A stretch of 64,000 bases of DNA, taken from the NCBI RefSeq assembly GCF_039871655.1, contig NZ_JBDPLZ010000016.1, positions 1-64,000 on the forward strand, in the 5' to 3' direction. Shown here one piece after another: positions 17,765 to 26,307 of this stretch. How positions within the stretch are numbered: position 1 is the stretch's first letter; each line of letters begins with the position of its first letter. Below the pieces are notes generated by a model, which had not been told where the DNA came from, searched no databases, and saw nothing but the letters and a program-made list of their open reading frames with translations. The stretch comes from Actinocorallia sp039871655 (lineage in GTDB: Bacteria > Actinomycetota > Actinomycetes > Streptosporangiales > Streptosporangiaceae). The position numbers were made by a program, and so were the translations under genes.

Positions 17765-19176
17765 GTCCTGTCCTCCAGGAAGTCCGAGACGCGGCGGGCC
17801 AGGTGGGCGCGCAGTTCGGGCAGCCCCGTGCGTCCTTCGGCGAAACCCGCCAGCTCCACCAGCGCGACGAGGTTCTCGGCGTCGCGGATCCCCGCCGTCG
17901 GGATGGAGGGGGACAGGCGGCGCACGTCGAAGTCGGCCGCGTCGTACACCGGGTTGAGATGGACGACGGCGCAGGCACGGGCCGGATCGAGCCGTGTGCG
18001 CCACACCCGCAGTACTTCTCCGGCGAGTCCGGGCGGCGAGTTGTCCCATCCGTCGGAGACGATGACGAGTCGCTCGGGGCCGGTCTCCAGCGCATCGAGG
18101 ATGCGTTCGCCCAGCGGTGTGGCCCCGTACGGGCGGACCATGAGCGGGTCCCGCCGTCCCGACAGCCACAGCGGCGTGTACCGCGAGGCGAGCGCTTCCA
18201 GCAGGTAGTGGCAGGCCAGCGCCACCGCCAGCGGGCGGCGTCGCTTCTGCGCCGAACCGGAGGAGGAGAAACTGTCGTCCAGGACCGCGGTGACCGCTCC
18301 CCAGCTCCCCGTGAGCCCGCCCGCGCATCTGCGGGCGGCCGCGCGCAGCGCTCCGGTCAGCTCGTCGTGGCGGCGGGCCCGCTCGGCCGGCCCGAGGGCC
18401 AGCGCGTAGGACGCGAGCCGGGTCAGCGGCATCATCGAGAGATCGGCTTTCACCGCCTCCACCTTCGCTTCACGGCCCGACTCCTGCAACCGCAGCCGCT
18501 CCAGCCGGGTGAGCCTCGGTGCGATTCCCTCGAGAAAGGTGCTTCTCTTCACGCCGTGTTTCGCCGCGAAACCTTCCGCCACCGTGTAAGGCAATTGATA
18601 AATCGCGGTCTGCTCATAGTGCGCGCGCAGCCAGGAGTTCAGAATCGGTGTGGAGTAGGGGCCGCCGCGATACGGGTCGAAGAGGAAGGCTCCCAGTTCG
18701 CCCTGGGGGCGGAGATGGATGTGGCGCACGGCGCCCTTGAACCCGCTGCGGTACTTCACCGCCTCGAAGGCGGGGTCGGGCCGCCCCGCCAGCCAGTCGC
18801 GCATGATGGCCCTCGTCCGCCGGTTGTTCACCTTCGCCCGCCGCAGCTCCCGGAACAGCCGGTAGACACGCTGGGGCGGCAGCGTCTCCAGCTTCCGCGC
18901 GATGAGGCGGCCCTCGGCCCGAAGGTCCTTCGCCTCGCGCGCGGTGAGGAGGAGGTTGTGAATGATCAGTGCGGCGTTGTGGTCGTTGACGTCCAGGGCG
19001 AGAGCCGCGGCGTACAGGTCGCGGTAGTTGCCCAGGAGGTAGCGGTGCAGGAAGTCCAGTGAGAGCCCCTGCTCACCAACGCCGGAGTGGAATTCACGCT
19101 GTCCCGTCGAGGTGATGGCGGCGTTGACGAACAGCAGCACGTCCTCGGCCGCGACGAGGTCGGCCTCGTCCTCCAT
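17761..19176 (-). CDS. diverged TROVE (Ro60-like) plus vWA domain protein
   Basis: A 471-aa protein. The N-terminal about 240 residues are helical and TROVE-like: repeated Leu-rich helices, then AVKYRSGFKGAVRHIHLRP (about 139-157) in place of the KYR...HRD...HP signature of Ro proteins. The C-terminal vWA domain has a metal site with Asp300-x-Ser302-x-Ser304 (LDDSFSSSG) and Asp375 in VIVSDG. Ro/TROVE proteins are rings that bind misfolded or Y RNAs; bacterial versions assist RNA turnover and stress survival. GGGAGG lies 5 nt before the ATG at 19176. It is the first gene of a two-gene operon. Confidence 0.75.
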   Translation of the reverse strand: MEDEADLVAAEDVLLFVNAAITSTGQREFHSGVGEQGLSLDFLHRYLLGNYRDLYAAALALDVNDHNAALIIHNLLLTAREAKDLRAEGRLIARKLETLPPQRVYRLFRELRRAKVNNRRTRAIMRDWLAGRPDPAFEAVKYRSGFKGAVRHIHLRPQGELGAFLFDPYRGGPYSTPILNSWLRAHYEQTAIYQLPYTVAEGFAAKHGVKRSTFLEGIAPRLTRLERLRLQESGREAKVEAVKADLSMMPLTRLASYALALGPAERARRHDELTGALRAAARRCAGGLTGSWGAVTAVLDDSFSSSGSAQKRRRPLAVALACHYLLEALASRYTPLWLSGRRDPLMVRPYGATPLGERILDALETGPERLVIVSDGWDNSPPGLAGEVLRVWRTRLDPARACAVVHLNPVYDAADFDVRRLSPSIPTAGIRDAENLVALVELAGFAEGRTGLPELRAHLARRVSDFLEDRT

Positions 19177-19479
19177 GGAGCCCTCCCGATGGCATGGGGC
19201 CGGCCGGGGAATGGGGGCGCGAACTGCGAAGCATCGCTTTACAGGCGGGTTCCGGGAGTCGCGCCGGAGTCCCGCGGCCGGCCGCTGAACGCTAGCACTC
19301 CAGCCGCCTTCGCTTCACCCGGATTACGCGCGGGGTTGCCAGGAATGGCGATCACCAAACGCCTCGTCCTGTCAAGTGATATAGATCTCTTTCTTATAAA
19401 TTTCGCATCAACTCCTGGTGTTCGGGGCAAATGGAGGAATGTCAGCATCAAAACTTGAGTTCGCGTTCGGAGAGGCATA
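19177..19479. promoter_or_regulatory. divergent promoter region between TROVE operon and small membrane gene
   Basis: 303 bp without a gene. Positions about 19365-19410 are strikingly AT-rich for this window (for example TATAGATCTC, CTTATAAAT), probably the promoter of the membrane-protein gene at 19480. The half next to the TROVE gene is GC-rich with short inverted repeats. I looked for a Y-RNA-like gene, which often sits beside bacterial Ro genes, and saw no convincing one. Confidence 0.5.
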
Positions 19480-19767
19480 ATGACCGTCACTGGAATCATC
19501 ACCGCCATCATCATCGGCGCGATCGTCGGTATGCTCGGCCGCCTGGTCCTGCCCGGCCGCCAGTCCATCGGCGTGCTGCTGACCGTGGGCGTCGGCATCG
19601 TCGCAGCCCTGGTCGGCACCGTCCTCGCCCAGCAGGTCGGCGTCGCGACCACCGACGGCGTCGACTGGATCGAGCTCGCCTTCCAGGTGATCCTGGCCGC
19701 CGTGGGTGTCGGCATCGCCGCCTCCCTGACGGGCCGCGGCCACCGCACCCACCGCGGTCGCTACTGA
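19480..19767 (+). CDS. GlsB/YeaQ/YmgE family small membrane protein
   Basis: A 95-aa protein with three hydrophobic segments (about 3-25, 30-50 and 65-85) and a short basic tail. The Gly-rich GAIVGMLGRLVLPG loop after the first segment is typical of the transglycosylase-associated (GlsB/YeaQ/YmgE) family, whose members are often stress-induced. GGAGAGG lies just upstream of the ATG. An AT-rich upstream region and a strong terminator downstream make it a monocistron. Confidence 0.88.
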   Translation: MTVTGIITAIIIGAIVGMLGRLVLPGRQSIGVLLTVGVGIVAALVGTVLAQQVGVATTDGVDWIELAFQVILAAVGVGIAASLTGRGHRTHRGRY

Positions 19768-19827
19768 CGGTCCGTGCGACGCGCAGACCCCCAGGCGTCG
19801 GCGCATGAACCCGGCCGCTGACGCTGT

Positions 19828-19881
19828 ACGGCGAGGCCCCGCGAACTCCGGAGCAGTCCGGAGAGCGGGGCCTCGCCGTTT
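19828..19881 (+). terminator. strong intrinsic terminator, shared by convergent genes
   Basis: A perfect 15-bp stem (19828-19842 with 19865-19879) encloses a second small hairpin (CTCCGGA/TCCGGAG) and is followed by TTT on the plus strand. It ends transcription of the small membrane gene. Its last base touches the stop codon of the convergent AAA gene, so it probably serves both. Confidence 0.8.
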
Positions 19882-21062
19882 CAGAGGTAGCAGCCCGTTG
19901 TGGGGAGGTCGGGGGCGGGCGGAGCCGTGGCGATCTGCTGCTCGGCCGCGGCCAGCGCGGTGAGATCGGCGAGGGTCGACCCCTCGGGCGCGATCCGGGC
20001 GCCGGGCGGGAGTGCGGCCCCGGAACGCTCGAGCCAGGCGGACGCCTCGTCCAGGGGGAGACGCCCGATCTCCAGCTGGGCCATGCACCGGCCGGGACGG
20101 ATGACGGCCGGGTGGAGGCGAGAGAGATCCTCGTTCGTGGTGATGGCGATGAGGACATCGCGTCCCTGGCCGAGCATCCCGTCCGTCAGGTTGAGCAGCC
20201 GCGACAGGCCCTGCCCGGTGTTCTGCTTCGCCTCGACGCGGATAAGTTCGTCGCAGTCCTCCAGGAGGAGCATCCGCCAGCGGGGGGCGTCGTCGCCCCC
20301 GTCCGCGCCGACCGCGACGCTCATGAGGTAGCCGGGGTCGGCGAACAGCCGCTCGGGGTCGAGCAGGCAGTCGACCTGGCACCAGCCGGACCACTCCCGG
20401 GCCAGCGCCCGCAGCAGGGTGGTCTTGCCGGTTCCGGGCGGGCCGTGCAGCAGCAGGAGCCGCCCGGTCAGGTCCTGCGAGGTGAGCCGCATGAGCCGGT
20501 CCAGGGCCGGTACCGCCACGGACGGGTAGTTGCCGCGGATGTCCGGCCACGAGGGCGCGGAGATCGACCGTTCCCTGCGGACGGGGGAGCCGTTCATCCC
20601 GGCGTGCCAGAATCCCATCTCCACGCGGTTCTCGTCCTCGGGGGCGGGCTCGGCGGCGTCGCGTACCGCCTCCTCCAGCACGGAGGCCGCCAGTTCCCGG
20701 CTCGTCGCGGTGACCTCGACCTGCGCGGAGCCTCCCGGCCACCGGACCGCCCGCAGCGTGTACCCCTCCCCGACGGCCAGGACGGATCCGCCCCCGTCCT
20801 CTTCGGAGCTCCGCAACACGGTGGAGTCGGCGGGGCGGAGCGGCGCGTCGGCCCGCACCCGCTCCACCCGGGTGGATTTGGCGTACGGGTGCTCCCCGCG
20901 GATGAACCGCTGGAGCGCCAGCGCGTCGATGACGTCACGGGGGGAGTCGGCGTCGTCGACGTTCATCACCCAGGAGAGCTCCCGCTCGCCCTGGGGGAAC
21001 TGGGCATCAAGAAGCCGGAGATTCCCCTGTGAACTGGACATGCTCCCGATGATCGCCCGCAT
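19881..21062 (-). CDS. DUF5925 AAA+ ATPase
   Basis: A 393-aa protein. The N-terminal about 150 residues (WVMNVDDADSPRDVIDALAL, VEMGFWH) match DUF5925. A classical AAA+ domain follows: Walker A GPPGTGKTT, Walker B LLLEDCDE, sensor 1 in AITTNED and the arginine-rich HPAVIRPGR. It is cytoplasmic and ATP-driven, with unknown substrate. The start may be the ATG at 21062 or the one at 21041 (MSSSQGN); neither ribosome site is decisive. It ends at a terminator shared with the gene opposite. Confidence 0.85.
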   Translation of the reverse strand: MRAIIGSMSSSQGNLRLLDAQFPQGERELSWVMNVDDADSPRDVIDALALQRFIRGEHPYAKSTRVERVRADAPLRPADSTVLRSSEEDGGGSVLAVGEGYTLRAVRWPGGSAQVEVTATSRELAASVLEEAVRDAAEPAPEDENRVEMGFWHAGMNGSPVRRERSISAPSWPDIRGNYPSVAVPALDRLMRLTSQDLTGRLLLLHGPPGTGKTTLLRALAREWSGWCQVDCLLDPERLFADPGYLMSVAVGADGGDDAPRWRMLLLEDCDELIRVEAKQNTGQGLSRLLNLTDGMLGQGRDVLIAITTNEDLSRLHPAVIRPGRCMAQLEIGRLPLDEASAWLERSGAALPPGARIAPEGSTLADLTALAAAEQQIATAPPAPDLPTTGCYL

Positions 21063-21108
21063 GCGGCGGCCCGTCCAGCGGTTTTCCCGGCCCGCCCGCT
21101 CTGACGGG

Positions 21109-22236
21109 TTACACGGCGAAGCGTTCGTCGACCTCCTCGGGGGTGAGGCCGAAGTCCTCCAGCGAGTAGGTGTGGGAAGGACGGCCCGCCCCCGAGCCTG
21201 CTCCGGTGTGGAGGGCGGTCATCGCGGCGCGGGCCTCGGCGGTGAAGGGCAGGCCGAAGTGCGCGTAGACGCCTTCCACGGTGCCGAGGGGGTCGCGGAC
21301 GAACGCGTCGTAGTCGACGTCATGGAAGCGGGACGGGTCGTGCCGGGCGCGTTCGGCCCGGAAGCTGTCCAGGCCACGGGCCCACAGGTCGAGCTGGGAG
21401 CGGCCGATGACCGGGCCTTCGAAAGCCGTGGACCAGCCGGACGTGCTGTGCGCGGCGAGGCTGCACATCGAGGCCATCGACGTGCGGGGGGAGCGGTGGG
21501 TCTGGACGATCATGGCGTCGGGGTAGACCTCCAGCAGGGCGTCCAGGGCGAAGAGGTGGCTGGGGTTCTTCAGCACCCAGCGCTTGCCGGCGTCGGGCAT
21601 GCCGATGAGCTGGAGGTTGCGGCGGTGCCTGCGGTAGGCGGGGGTCCAGTCCTGGTCGGCGAGCCAGGCGGAGTAGGTCGGCAGGTGCGCCAGGCATTCG
21701 AAGGAGACGGAGCGGAACGACTGGCGTAGCAGCTGCCAGCATTCCTCCACCATGTCCGCTGACATGTAGTGCACGCCCATGAACTCGGGGTGCTTCACGT
21801 GGTGCCGTTCGTATCCGGCCTGGATGGCCTGGAAGAACGGGTTGTCCGGCCAGGTGTCGCGGGGCGGGCGGGGCTGGGGCATTTCGGCGAGCCACACCTC
21901 CAGGCCCTGGTGCGCGGGGTCGGCGGTGAGGAGCCGGTGCAGCGCGGTCGTGCCGGTGCGGGGCAGGCCGGTGACGAAGACGGGGCGTTCGACGGGGACG
22001 TCCGCGTACTCGGGGTGCTGCTTCCAGGCCTGCTCGGCCAGGAGGCGGGCGCCCAGCGAGCCGCGCAGCATGGCACGGGTCGCCTTGACCCCGAGCGGGG
22101 TGAGGGCTGCCTCCTTCTCATAGGAGTCCAGGAGGACGGCCAGGCCGTCACGGTAGTCGTCGTCCCCGAAGTCGGACAGGCCGGTGATCTTGGTGGCCGA
22201 GGCGTGGAGGTCCTCAGCGGTGCCTACGGTGCTCAT
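21109..22236 (-). CDS. sulfotransferase family protein
   Basis: A 375-aa protein with the PAPS-binding P-loop VTGLPRTGTT (88-97) near the start and the second PAPS site in VLKNPSHLFALDALL followed by VQTHRSPR. GGAGG lies 8 nt before the ATG at 22236. It is the last gene of a three-gene minus-strand operon with an SDR and a DUF1214-like protein. Such sulfotransferase-fold proteins are common in actinomycete lipid and steroid-type catabolic clusters, where the true reaction is often unknown. The acceptor is not evident. Confidence 0.85.
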   Translation of the reverse strand: MSTVGTAEDLHASATKITGLSDFGDDDYRDGLAVLLDSYEKEAALTPLGVKATRAMLRGSLGARLLAEQAWKQHPEYADVPVERPVFVTGLPRTGTTALHRLLTADPAHQGLEVWLAEMPQPRPPRDTWPDNPFFQAIQAGYERHHVKHPEFMGVHYMSADMVEECWQLLRQSFRSVSFECLAHLPTYSAWLADQDWTPAYRRHRRNLQLIGMPDAGKRWVLKNPSHLFALDALLEVYPDAMIVQTHRSPRTSMASMCSLAAHSTSGWSTAFEGPVIGRSQLDLWARGLDSFRAERARHDPSRFHDVDYDAFVRDPLGTVEGVYAHFGLPFTAEARAAMTALHTGAGSGAGRPSHTYSLEDFGLTPEEVDERFAV

Positions 22237-22253
22237 CGGTGGGCCTCCAGGGG

Positions 22254-23033
22254 TCAGTGGTGGAATTCGCCGCAGTTGACGTCGAGGCACTGCCCGGTGA
22301 TGGCGCGGGCGAGCGGGGAGAGCATGAACACCACGGTGTCGGCGATCTCGTCGGGTTCGGGGAGACGCCGCAGGTCGAGGTCCGCGGCGGTCTCCTCGTA
22401 GACCTGCCGGGTGGTGACGCCGCGTTCCCGGGCCAGATGCCGGAAGTAGAACTTCAGGTTGTCGGCCCAGATGTAGCCGGGCGCGACCGTGTTGACGCGG
22501 ACGCCCCGCGGCCCGAGTTCGGTGGCGAGGCTCTGCGCGAGGGAGAGCAGCGCGGTCTTCGACATCTTGTACGTGCCGAATGTGCGCCGGGAGTGCCGCA
22601 GCACCGCCGAGTTGACCATGACGACGGAGCCGTCGCCGTGCTCGGCGAGCGCGGGTGCGAACAGCCGGGTCAACCGCAGCGCGGCGAGCACGTTCGTCTC
22701 GACGGAGGCGCGGATCGCGTCGAAGTCGACATCGCACAGATCGGTCAGCGGGGGGATCGCGAAGGCGTTGTTGACCAGGCCGTCCACCCGTCCGCACGAC
22801 TCCAGCGCGGTGTCGAGCAGATTCCGGCAGGACTCCTCGTCCGTGATGTCCGTCTGGACGGTCACCGCGCGGCGGCCCAGCGCGGTGACCTCCTCGGCGA
22901 CCTCGTCCAGCCGCTTCTGCGTGCGCGCCGCGAGCACGACGTCGGCTCCGGCGGCGGCGCACCGCACGGCCAGGCTCCGCCCCAGGCCCGGCCCGACGCC
23001 GGAGATGACGATGACCTTGTCCTTCAGGGGCAT
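22254..23033 (-). CDS. SDR-family oxidoreductase
   Basis: A 259-aa classical SDR. The cofactor loop is SGVGPGLG (11-18), followed by NNA (88-90) and a full catalytic set of Ser142, Tyr155 and Lys159 (YKMSK). The ATG at 23033 overlaps the upstream stop by one base (TGATG), so translation is coupled. It likely oxidises or reduces a hydroxyl or keto group of the substrate handled by the operon. Confidence 0.9.
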   Translation of the reverse strand: MPLKDKVIVISGVGPGLGRSLAVRCAAAGADVVLAARTQKRLDEVAEEVTALGRRAVTVQTDITDEESCRNLLDTALESCGRVDGLVNNAFAIPPLTDLCDVDFDAIRASVETNVLAALRLTRLFAPALAEHGDGSVVMVNSAVLRHSRRTFGTYKMSKTALLSLAQSLATELGPRGVRVNTVAPGYIWADNLKFYFRHLARERGVTTRQVYEETAADLDLRRLPEPDEIADTVVFMLSPLARAITGQCLDVNCGEFHH

Positions 23034-24208
23034 CAGCCGAGCATCCTTCGTGCGACGGAGGTCTGGCGTGCGGCGATCCGCGCGGCCCACTCGGCGGAGT
23101 CCACCCGCTGCTGCTCGTAGTAGGGCAGTTTCGGTAGCTCGTCGAACGGGACGATCTCGACCGTCGGGCCGTCCTCGGGGGTGAGCGCCCGGGTGAGCCG
23201 CTGCCAGCGGAACTGCAGGAAGCCGCGCCGGTGGCCGGTGCGCTCGATCCAGTTGGCCAGGCCGGGGTCGCGCTCGCTGACGACGTAGCGGATCATCCCG
23301 TCGGGGTCGATTCGCGCCTGGTCGGCGGTGAGGCTCGTCTGGTGGTTGATGTAGTCGAGCGAGACGTACCAGAGGCTGCCGAGCTGGAAGCCGAAGTAGG
23401 GCGCGAGGTCCTTGGCGGGGGCGGGCACCGTGATGACCAGCACCTGGTCGTCGTCCAGGTCGTAGTGCCCGACGGAGGAGTACTGCGTGGTGAGGCCGCC
23501 GGGCGTGGAGCGCGGCTCGGTCAGAGTGTTGACCGGAAGGTCCAGGTAATGCCATTCCCGGAAGGCGAGGAACGTCTTGATCCGGGAGACCAGGATCCGG
23601 CCCGCGACGGTGAAGCGTTTGGCGCTCAGCTCCTCCTTGGCGGGCGGGGGAGCGGAGCCGAGGGTGTCGGCGCGGTGGATGCGGATCTCGCCGCGGTCCT
23701 CGTTCGCCCAGTCGCTGTAGACCTCGCGGGCGATGAGCATCGACGAGCCGGGGCCGAGCGTGAAGTAGTTCGGCCCGGCGTCGGGCTTCTCCGGCCCGAA
23801 CCGCACCTCGAACGTGCCGTCCGGCGCGATCTCGAGCTCGCGGTCGTCGAACGCGGTGAGGCTGTCGGGGGAGCTGGTGGGGCCGTAGTCGCCGTTCATC
23901 ACCTGGAAGCTCAGGTCGGCGGTGGTGCCGCGGCGTCCCGTGACGACGTACTCGGCGTCGTCGCGGATGTAGGAGTGGAAGTAGAGCGTGTCGGGGTTGT
24001 CGAGCCCGAGCTTGCTGTACGGGCCGGTGGAGGCCACGAAGAACGGGAAGTCGCGTTCGTAGGCCCACGCCAGGTGCAGGGAGGCCTTGATGCTGCCGGC
24101 GAGGTAGTCGAGCCCCTCGGCCAGGTCCTGCTCGTTCTGGATGTGCGGGGCCGAGCGGATGATCCGCTCGGCTTCGGCGATCGCCTGGGCGAAGGACTCC
24201 GTTGCCAC
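23033..24208 (-). CDS. DUF1214-like protein
   Basis: A 391-aa protein that opens the operon. Its second half (for example DLPVNTLTEPRSTPGGLTTQYS, VITVPAP, GFQLGSLWYVSLDYINHQTSL) matches the DUF1214-type proteins found in actinomycete catabolic clusters; activity is unknown. GAGGGAG lies 6 nt before the GTG at 24208, which fixes the start. The promoter region is shared with the divergent IclR gene and carries a perfect palindrome, so this operon is probably the IclR target. Confidence 0.7.
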   Translation of the reverse strand: MATESFAQAIAEAERIIRSAPHIQNEQDLAEGLDYLAGSIKASLHLAWAYERDFPFFVASTGPYSKLGLDNPDTLYFHSYIRDDAEYVVTGRRGTTADLSFQVMNGDYGPTSSPDSLTAFDDRELEIAPDGTFEVRFGPEKPDAGPNYFTLGPGSSMLIAREVYSDWANEDRGEIRIHRADTLGSAPPPAKEELSAKRFTVAGRILVSRIKTFLAFREWHYLDLPVNTLTEPRSTPGGLTTQYSSVGHYDLDDDQVLVITVPAPAKDLAPYFGFQLGSLWYVSLDYINHQTSLTADQARIDPDGMIRYVVSERDPGLANWIERTGHRRGFLQFRWQRLTRALTPEDGPTVEIVPFDELPKLPYYEQQRVDSAEWAARIAARQTSVARRMLG

Positions 24209-24225
24209 CCGATGCTCCCTCGATG

Positions 24226-24247
24226 TGCGGTACAAATATGTACCGCA
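24226..24247. promoter_or_regulatory. perfect palindromic operator of the IclR regulator
   Basis: TGCGGTACA (24226-24234) and TGTACCGCA (24239-24247) form a perfect 9-bp inverted repeat around AATA. It lies 18 bp from the start of the catabolic operon and 51 bp from the IclR start. Position and symmetry fit a repressor site controlling both directions. Confidence 0.7.
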
Positions 24248-24297
24248 TCGGTAGATTTCTGGTGCTGTGAGAGTAGAACGTGTTCCAGGGAGGGTCA

Positions 24298-25212
24298 ATG
24301 GCCACCGAACGGCGCTCGCCGCCCACCGCGCGGGTCGTGGCCGTGCTCGACCGGTTCACCTCGGCCGGCGGCCGCCGCTTCGGCCTGTCCGAACTCGCCC
24401 GGGACCTGGGCCTCAGCAAGCCCACCTGCCTGGGCATCCTCACCGAGCTGACCGCCGCGGGCTACCTGGTCCGCGACCCCCGCACCCTCTCCTACGGCCT
24501 CGGTCCCGCGCTCATCGCGGCGGGACGCGTCGCCCAGCGCGGCTTCGCCGCCGCCGACACCGCCCGCCGCCTCCTCGAACCGCTGGTGGAGCGCTACCGG
24601 ACGGCCGCCACGGTCTCCGCGGTCGTCGACGACGAGATCATGGTCCTCGAGGCCCTCGCCGTCCCGGGGCTCACTCCGGCCCGTGTGGGGGAGCGCTACC
24701 CGTTCGCCCCGCCCAGCGGTCTGATGTACGTCCTGTGGGGCCGCGACGAGGAGTTCGAACGCTGGCTGGCCAAAGAGCCGACCCTCCCGGTGACCCTGGA
24801 CCGCGAACGCCTGCGCGCCATCGTCACCGGCTGCCGCGCCGCGGGCTACCTCGTCGAGAGCCTCACCCCGGCGGGCATGCGCCTGTACTCCCTCCTGAAC
24901 GACGCCGCCGCCCGCGACCTCCCCCCACAGGCCCGCGCTCTGATGGGCGAACTCCTGTCCGGCCTCGGTGAACGCGTCTACCTCGACGCCGAGCTGAACC
25001 CCGAGGTGAGCCACCCCGTCCACTTGATCGCCGCACCCGCCTACGACGCCGAAGGAGCCCAGGAGTTCGTCCTGGCCCTCCAGGTCGGCGCCTCCCTCAC
25101 CGGCGCCGAGATCGCCCGCCGGGGGGCGGCGCTGGCCGAGGCCGCCGACGCCGTCACCACCGCTCTGGGCGGCCGCCTCCCCGCTCGTCCCGGCCGCCCG
25201 CCCGAAGAGTGA
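24298..25212 (+). CDS. IclR-family transcriptional regulator
   Basis: A 304-aa regulator. The N-terminal winged HTH (FGLSELARDLGLSKPTCLGIL, about 27-50) is followed by the C-terminal effector-binding domain (RRLLEPLVERYRTAATVS onward). GGGAGG lies just upstream of the ATG at 24298. It is divergent from the DUF1214-like/SDR/sulfotransferase operon and shares a palindromic operator with it, so it likely represses that operon until a pathway ligand binds. Confidence 0.88.
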   Translation: MATERRSPPTARVVAVLDRFTSAGGRRFGLSELARDLGLSKPTCLGILTELTAAGYLVRDPRTLSYGLGPALIAAGRVAQRGFAAADTARRLLEPLVERYRTAATVSAVVDDEIMVLEALAVPGLTPARVGERYPFAPPSGLMYVLWGRDEEFERWLAKEPTLPVTLDRERLRAIVTGCRAAGYLVESLTPAGMRLYSLLNDAAARDLPPQARALMGELLSGLGERVYLDAELNPEVSHPVHLIAAPAYDAEGAQEFVLALQVGASLTGAEIARRGAALAEAADAVTTALGGRLPARPGRPPEE

Positions 25213-25274
25213 TCCCGGCGTTCCGAGCGATGCGGTCCCACGGGTCCGCCGATTTTCGGATCTCCTAGGAAGAC

Positions 25275-25293
25275 ACTACTGTCTTTCAGTAGT
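25275..25293. terminator. small hairpin after the IclR gene
   Basis: ACTACTG (25275-25281) and CAGTAGT (25287-25293) form a 7-bp stem with a 5-nt loop, followed by TTTG. It could end the IclR message, or be a control site, since it abuts the promoter-like element of the next operon. The hairpin is not repeated upstream of the other giant-gene units. Confidence 0.4.
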
Positions 25294-25322
25294 TTGTCGG
25301 CGAACCTCGCCAGGTTCGTGAG
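25294..25322 (+). promoter_or_regulatory. promoter-like element, giant unit 1
   Basis: TTGTCG (25294-25299), 17 bp, then CGTGAG. The same arrangement occurs at 31211, 42229 and 47381. The spacer also ends in a conserved CAGGTT/TAAGTT-like block. It lies 132 bp upstream of the DUF4132 start. I read it as a sigma-70-like promoter; a regulator-binding site is the alternative. Confidence 0.55.
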
Positions 25323-25431
25323 CATTCATTGCAGCGAGGACAAGACGGACTCCTGCGCTCCTCGGCATCCCGGAACCGCGTCGCCCTCGGTCGCGCACTC
25401 TCCGGGCCGCGGACTTCTGGAGGTGGATCCT

Positions 25432-26307
25432 GTGGGTTGGCTGGCGGCGGGCGAGGGATACGAGATCGCCCTCGTGGACGGGAAGGTAGCGGCGCGAGCC
25501 ATGTCGGGCCGGTCGTCGGGGCGGCGGCTGAAGACGCTGCCCAAGGCGCTGCGCGACCACCCGGAAGTGGAGAGGCTGCAGCGGTTCGCCGACTGGCTGG
25601 ACCGGCACGCCGCCGCCTGCGCCGCCCAGGTCGACGCGTGGATGGTCTCCTCTCTGCCGGTACCGGTCAGGTTGCTGGGCAGGGTGTGGGCCGACGAGGC
25701 CTGGCGGGTGGCGCTGCGCGACCTTGTTGTCGTCGGCGCAGTCGGCGACGACCCCGACGAGCCCGGCTTCCTGCGGGACGTCGCCAGAACGGGCGAACTG
25801 CGCGTGGTGAACCTGGACGGCGAGACCGTGCGGATGTCCGCCGAGACGGTGACGTTCCCGCACCCCGTGCATCTGCCCGATCTGGAGGAGCTGCGCGAGT
25901 TCGCCGCCGAACTCGGAGTGACCCAGAAGGTCGAACAGGTCTACCGCGCCACCTGGCGCAAGCCCGCCGAGGCGGTGCCGACGGCCACCGCCGTCCACGA
26001 GTTCTCCGGCGGCAGGTATCCCTCCCGCTTCCGGATCACCGCCCGCGTCCAGTCCCTCGGCTACCGCGTCTCCGGCTGCTACGCCGTCTGCCGCGTACGG
26101 GACGGCGACCGGATGCTCGACGCCTCGTTGTGGATCGGAGATCCGTACTGGGACGACGAGAGCGAGACCGGCGAGCTGACCTGGCAGGACGCCGAAGGGC
26201 GGGCGGTGCGGCTCAGCACGGTCGGCCCCGTCGCCTGGTCGGAGGGAATGCGCATGGCCGCGGCACTGTACGCGGGCCGGACCCTCGGGGAAGGAGAGGC
26301 CGCGTGA
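25432..26307 (+). CDS. small DUF4132 protein, unit 1
   Basis: A 291-aa stand-alone DUF4132 protein. Landmarks are LKTLPKALRDHPEVERL, WVSSLPVPV-like SSLPVPV followed by GRVWADEAW, NLDGETVRM, TFPHPVHLPDL and ELREFAAELGVTQKVEQ. GGAGGT lies 7 nt before the GTG at 25432. Its stop overlaps the start of the giant gene (GTGA at 26304). DUF4132 is best known from E. coli MolR/YehI, where it is part of a much longer protein; here the function appears split between this gene and its giant neighbour. The biochemical role is unknown. Confidence 0.85.
   Translation: MGWLAAGEGYEIALVDGKVAARAMSGRSSGRRLKTLPKALRDHPEVERLQRFADWLDRHAAACAAQVDAWMVSSLPVPVRLLGRVWADEAWRVALRDLVVVGAVGDDPDEPGFLRDVARTGELRVVNLDGETVRMSAETVTFPHPVHLPDLEELREFAAELGVTQKVEQVYRATWRKPAEAVPTATAVHEFSGGRYPSRFRITARVQSLGYRVSGCYAVCRVRDGDRMLDASLWIGDPYWDDESETGELTWQDAEGRAVRLSTVGPVAWSEGMRMAAALYAGRTLGEGEAA

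Noticed and set aside
19177..19479. Possible Y RNA beside the TROVE gene
   Set aside because: Short inverted repeats exist in the GC-rich half, but I found no convincing long stem with an internal Ro-binding loop and no tRNA-like module.
19408..20742. Minus-strand frame overlapping the DUF5925 gene and the small membrane gene
   Set aside because: Out of frame with the conserved AAA motifs and antisense to the GlsB-type gene.
25329..26303. N-terminal extension joining DUF4132 region to giant unit 1 in one frame
   Set aside because: It is an out-of-frame shadow of the DUF4132 gene; the ribosome site and GTGA overlap mark 26304 as the start.
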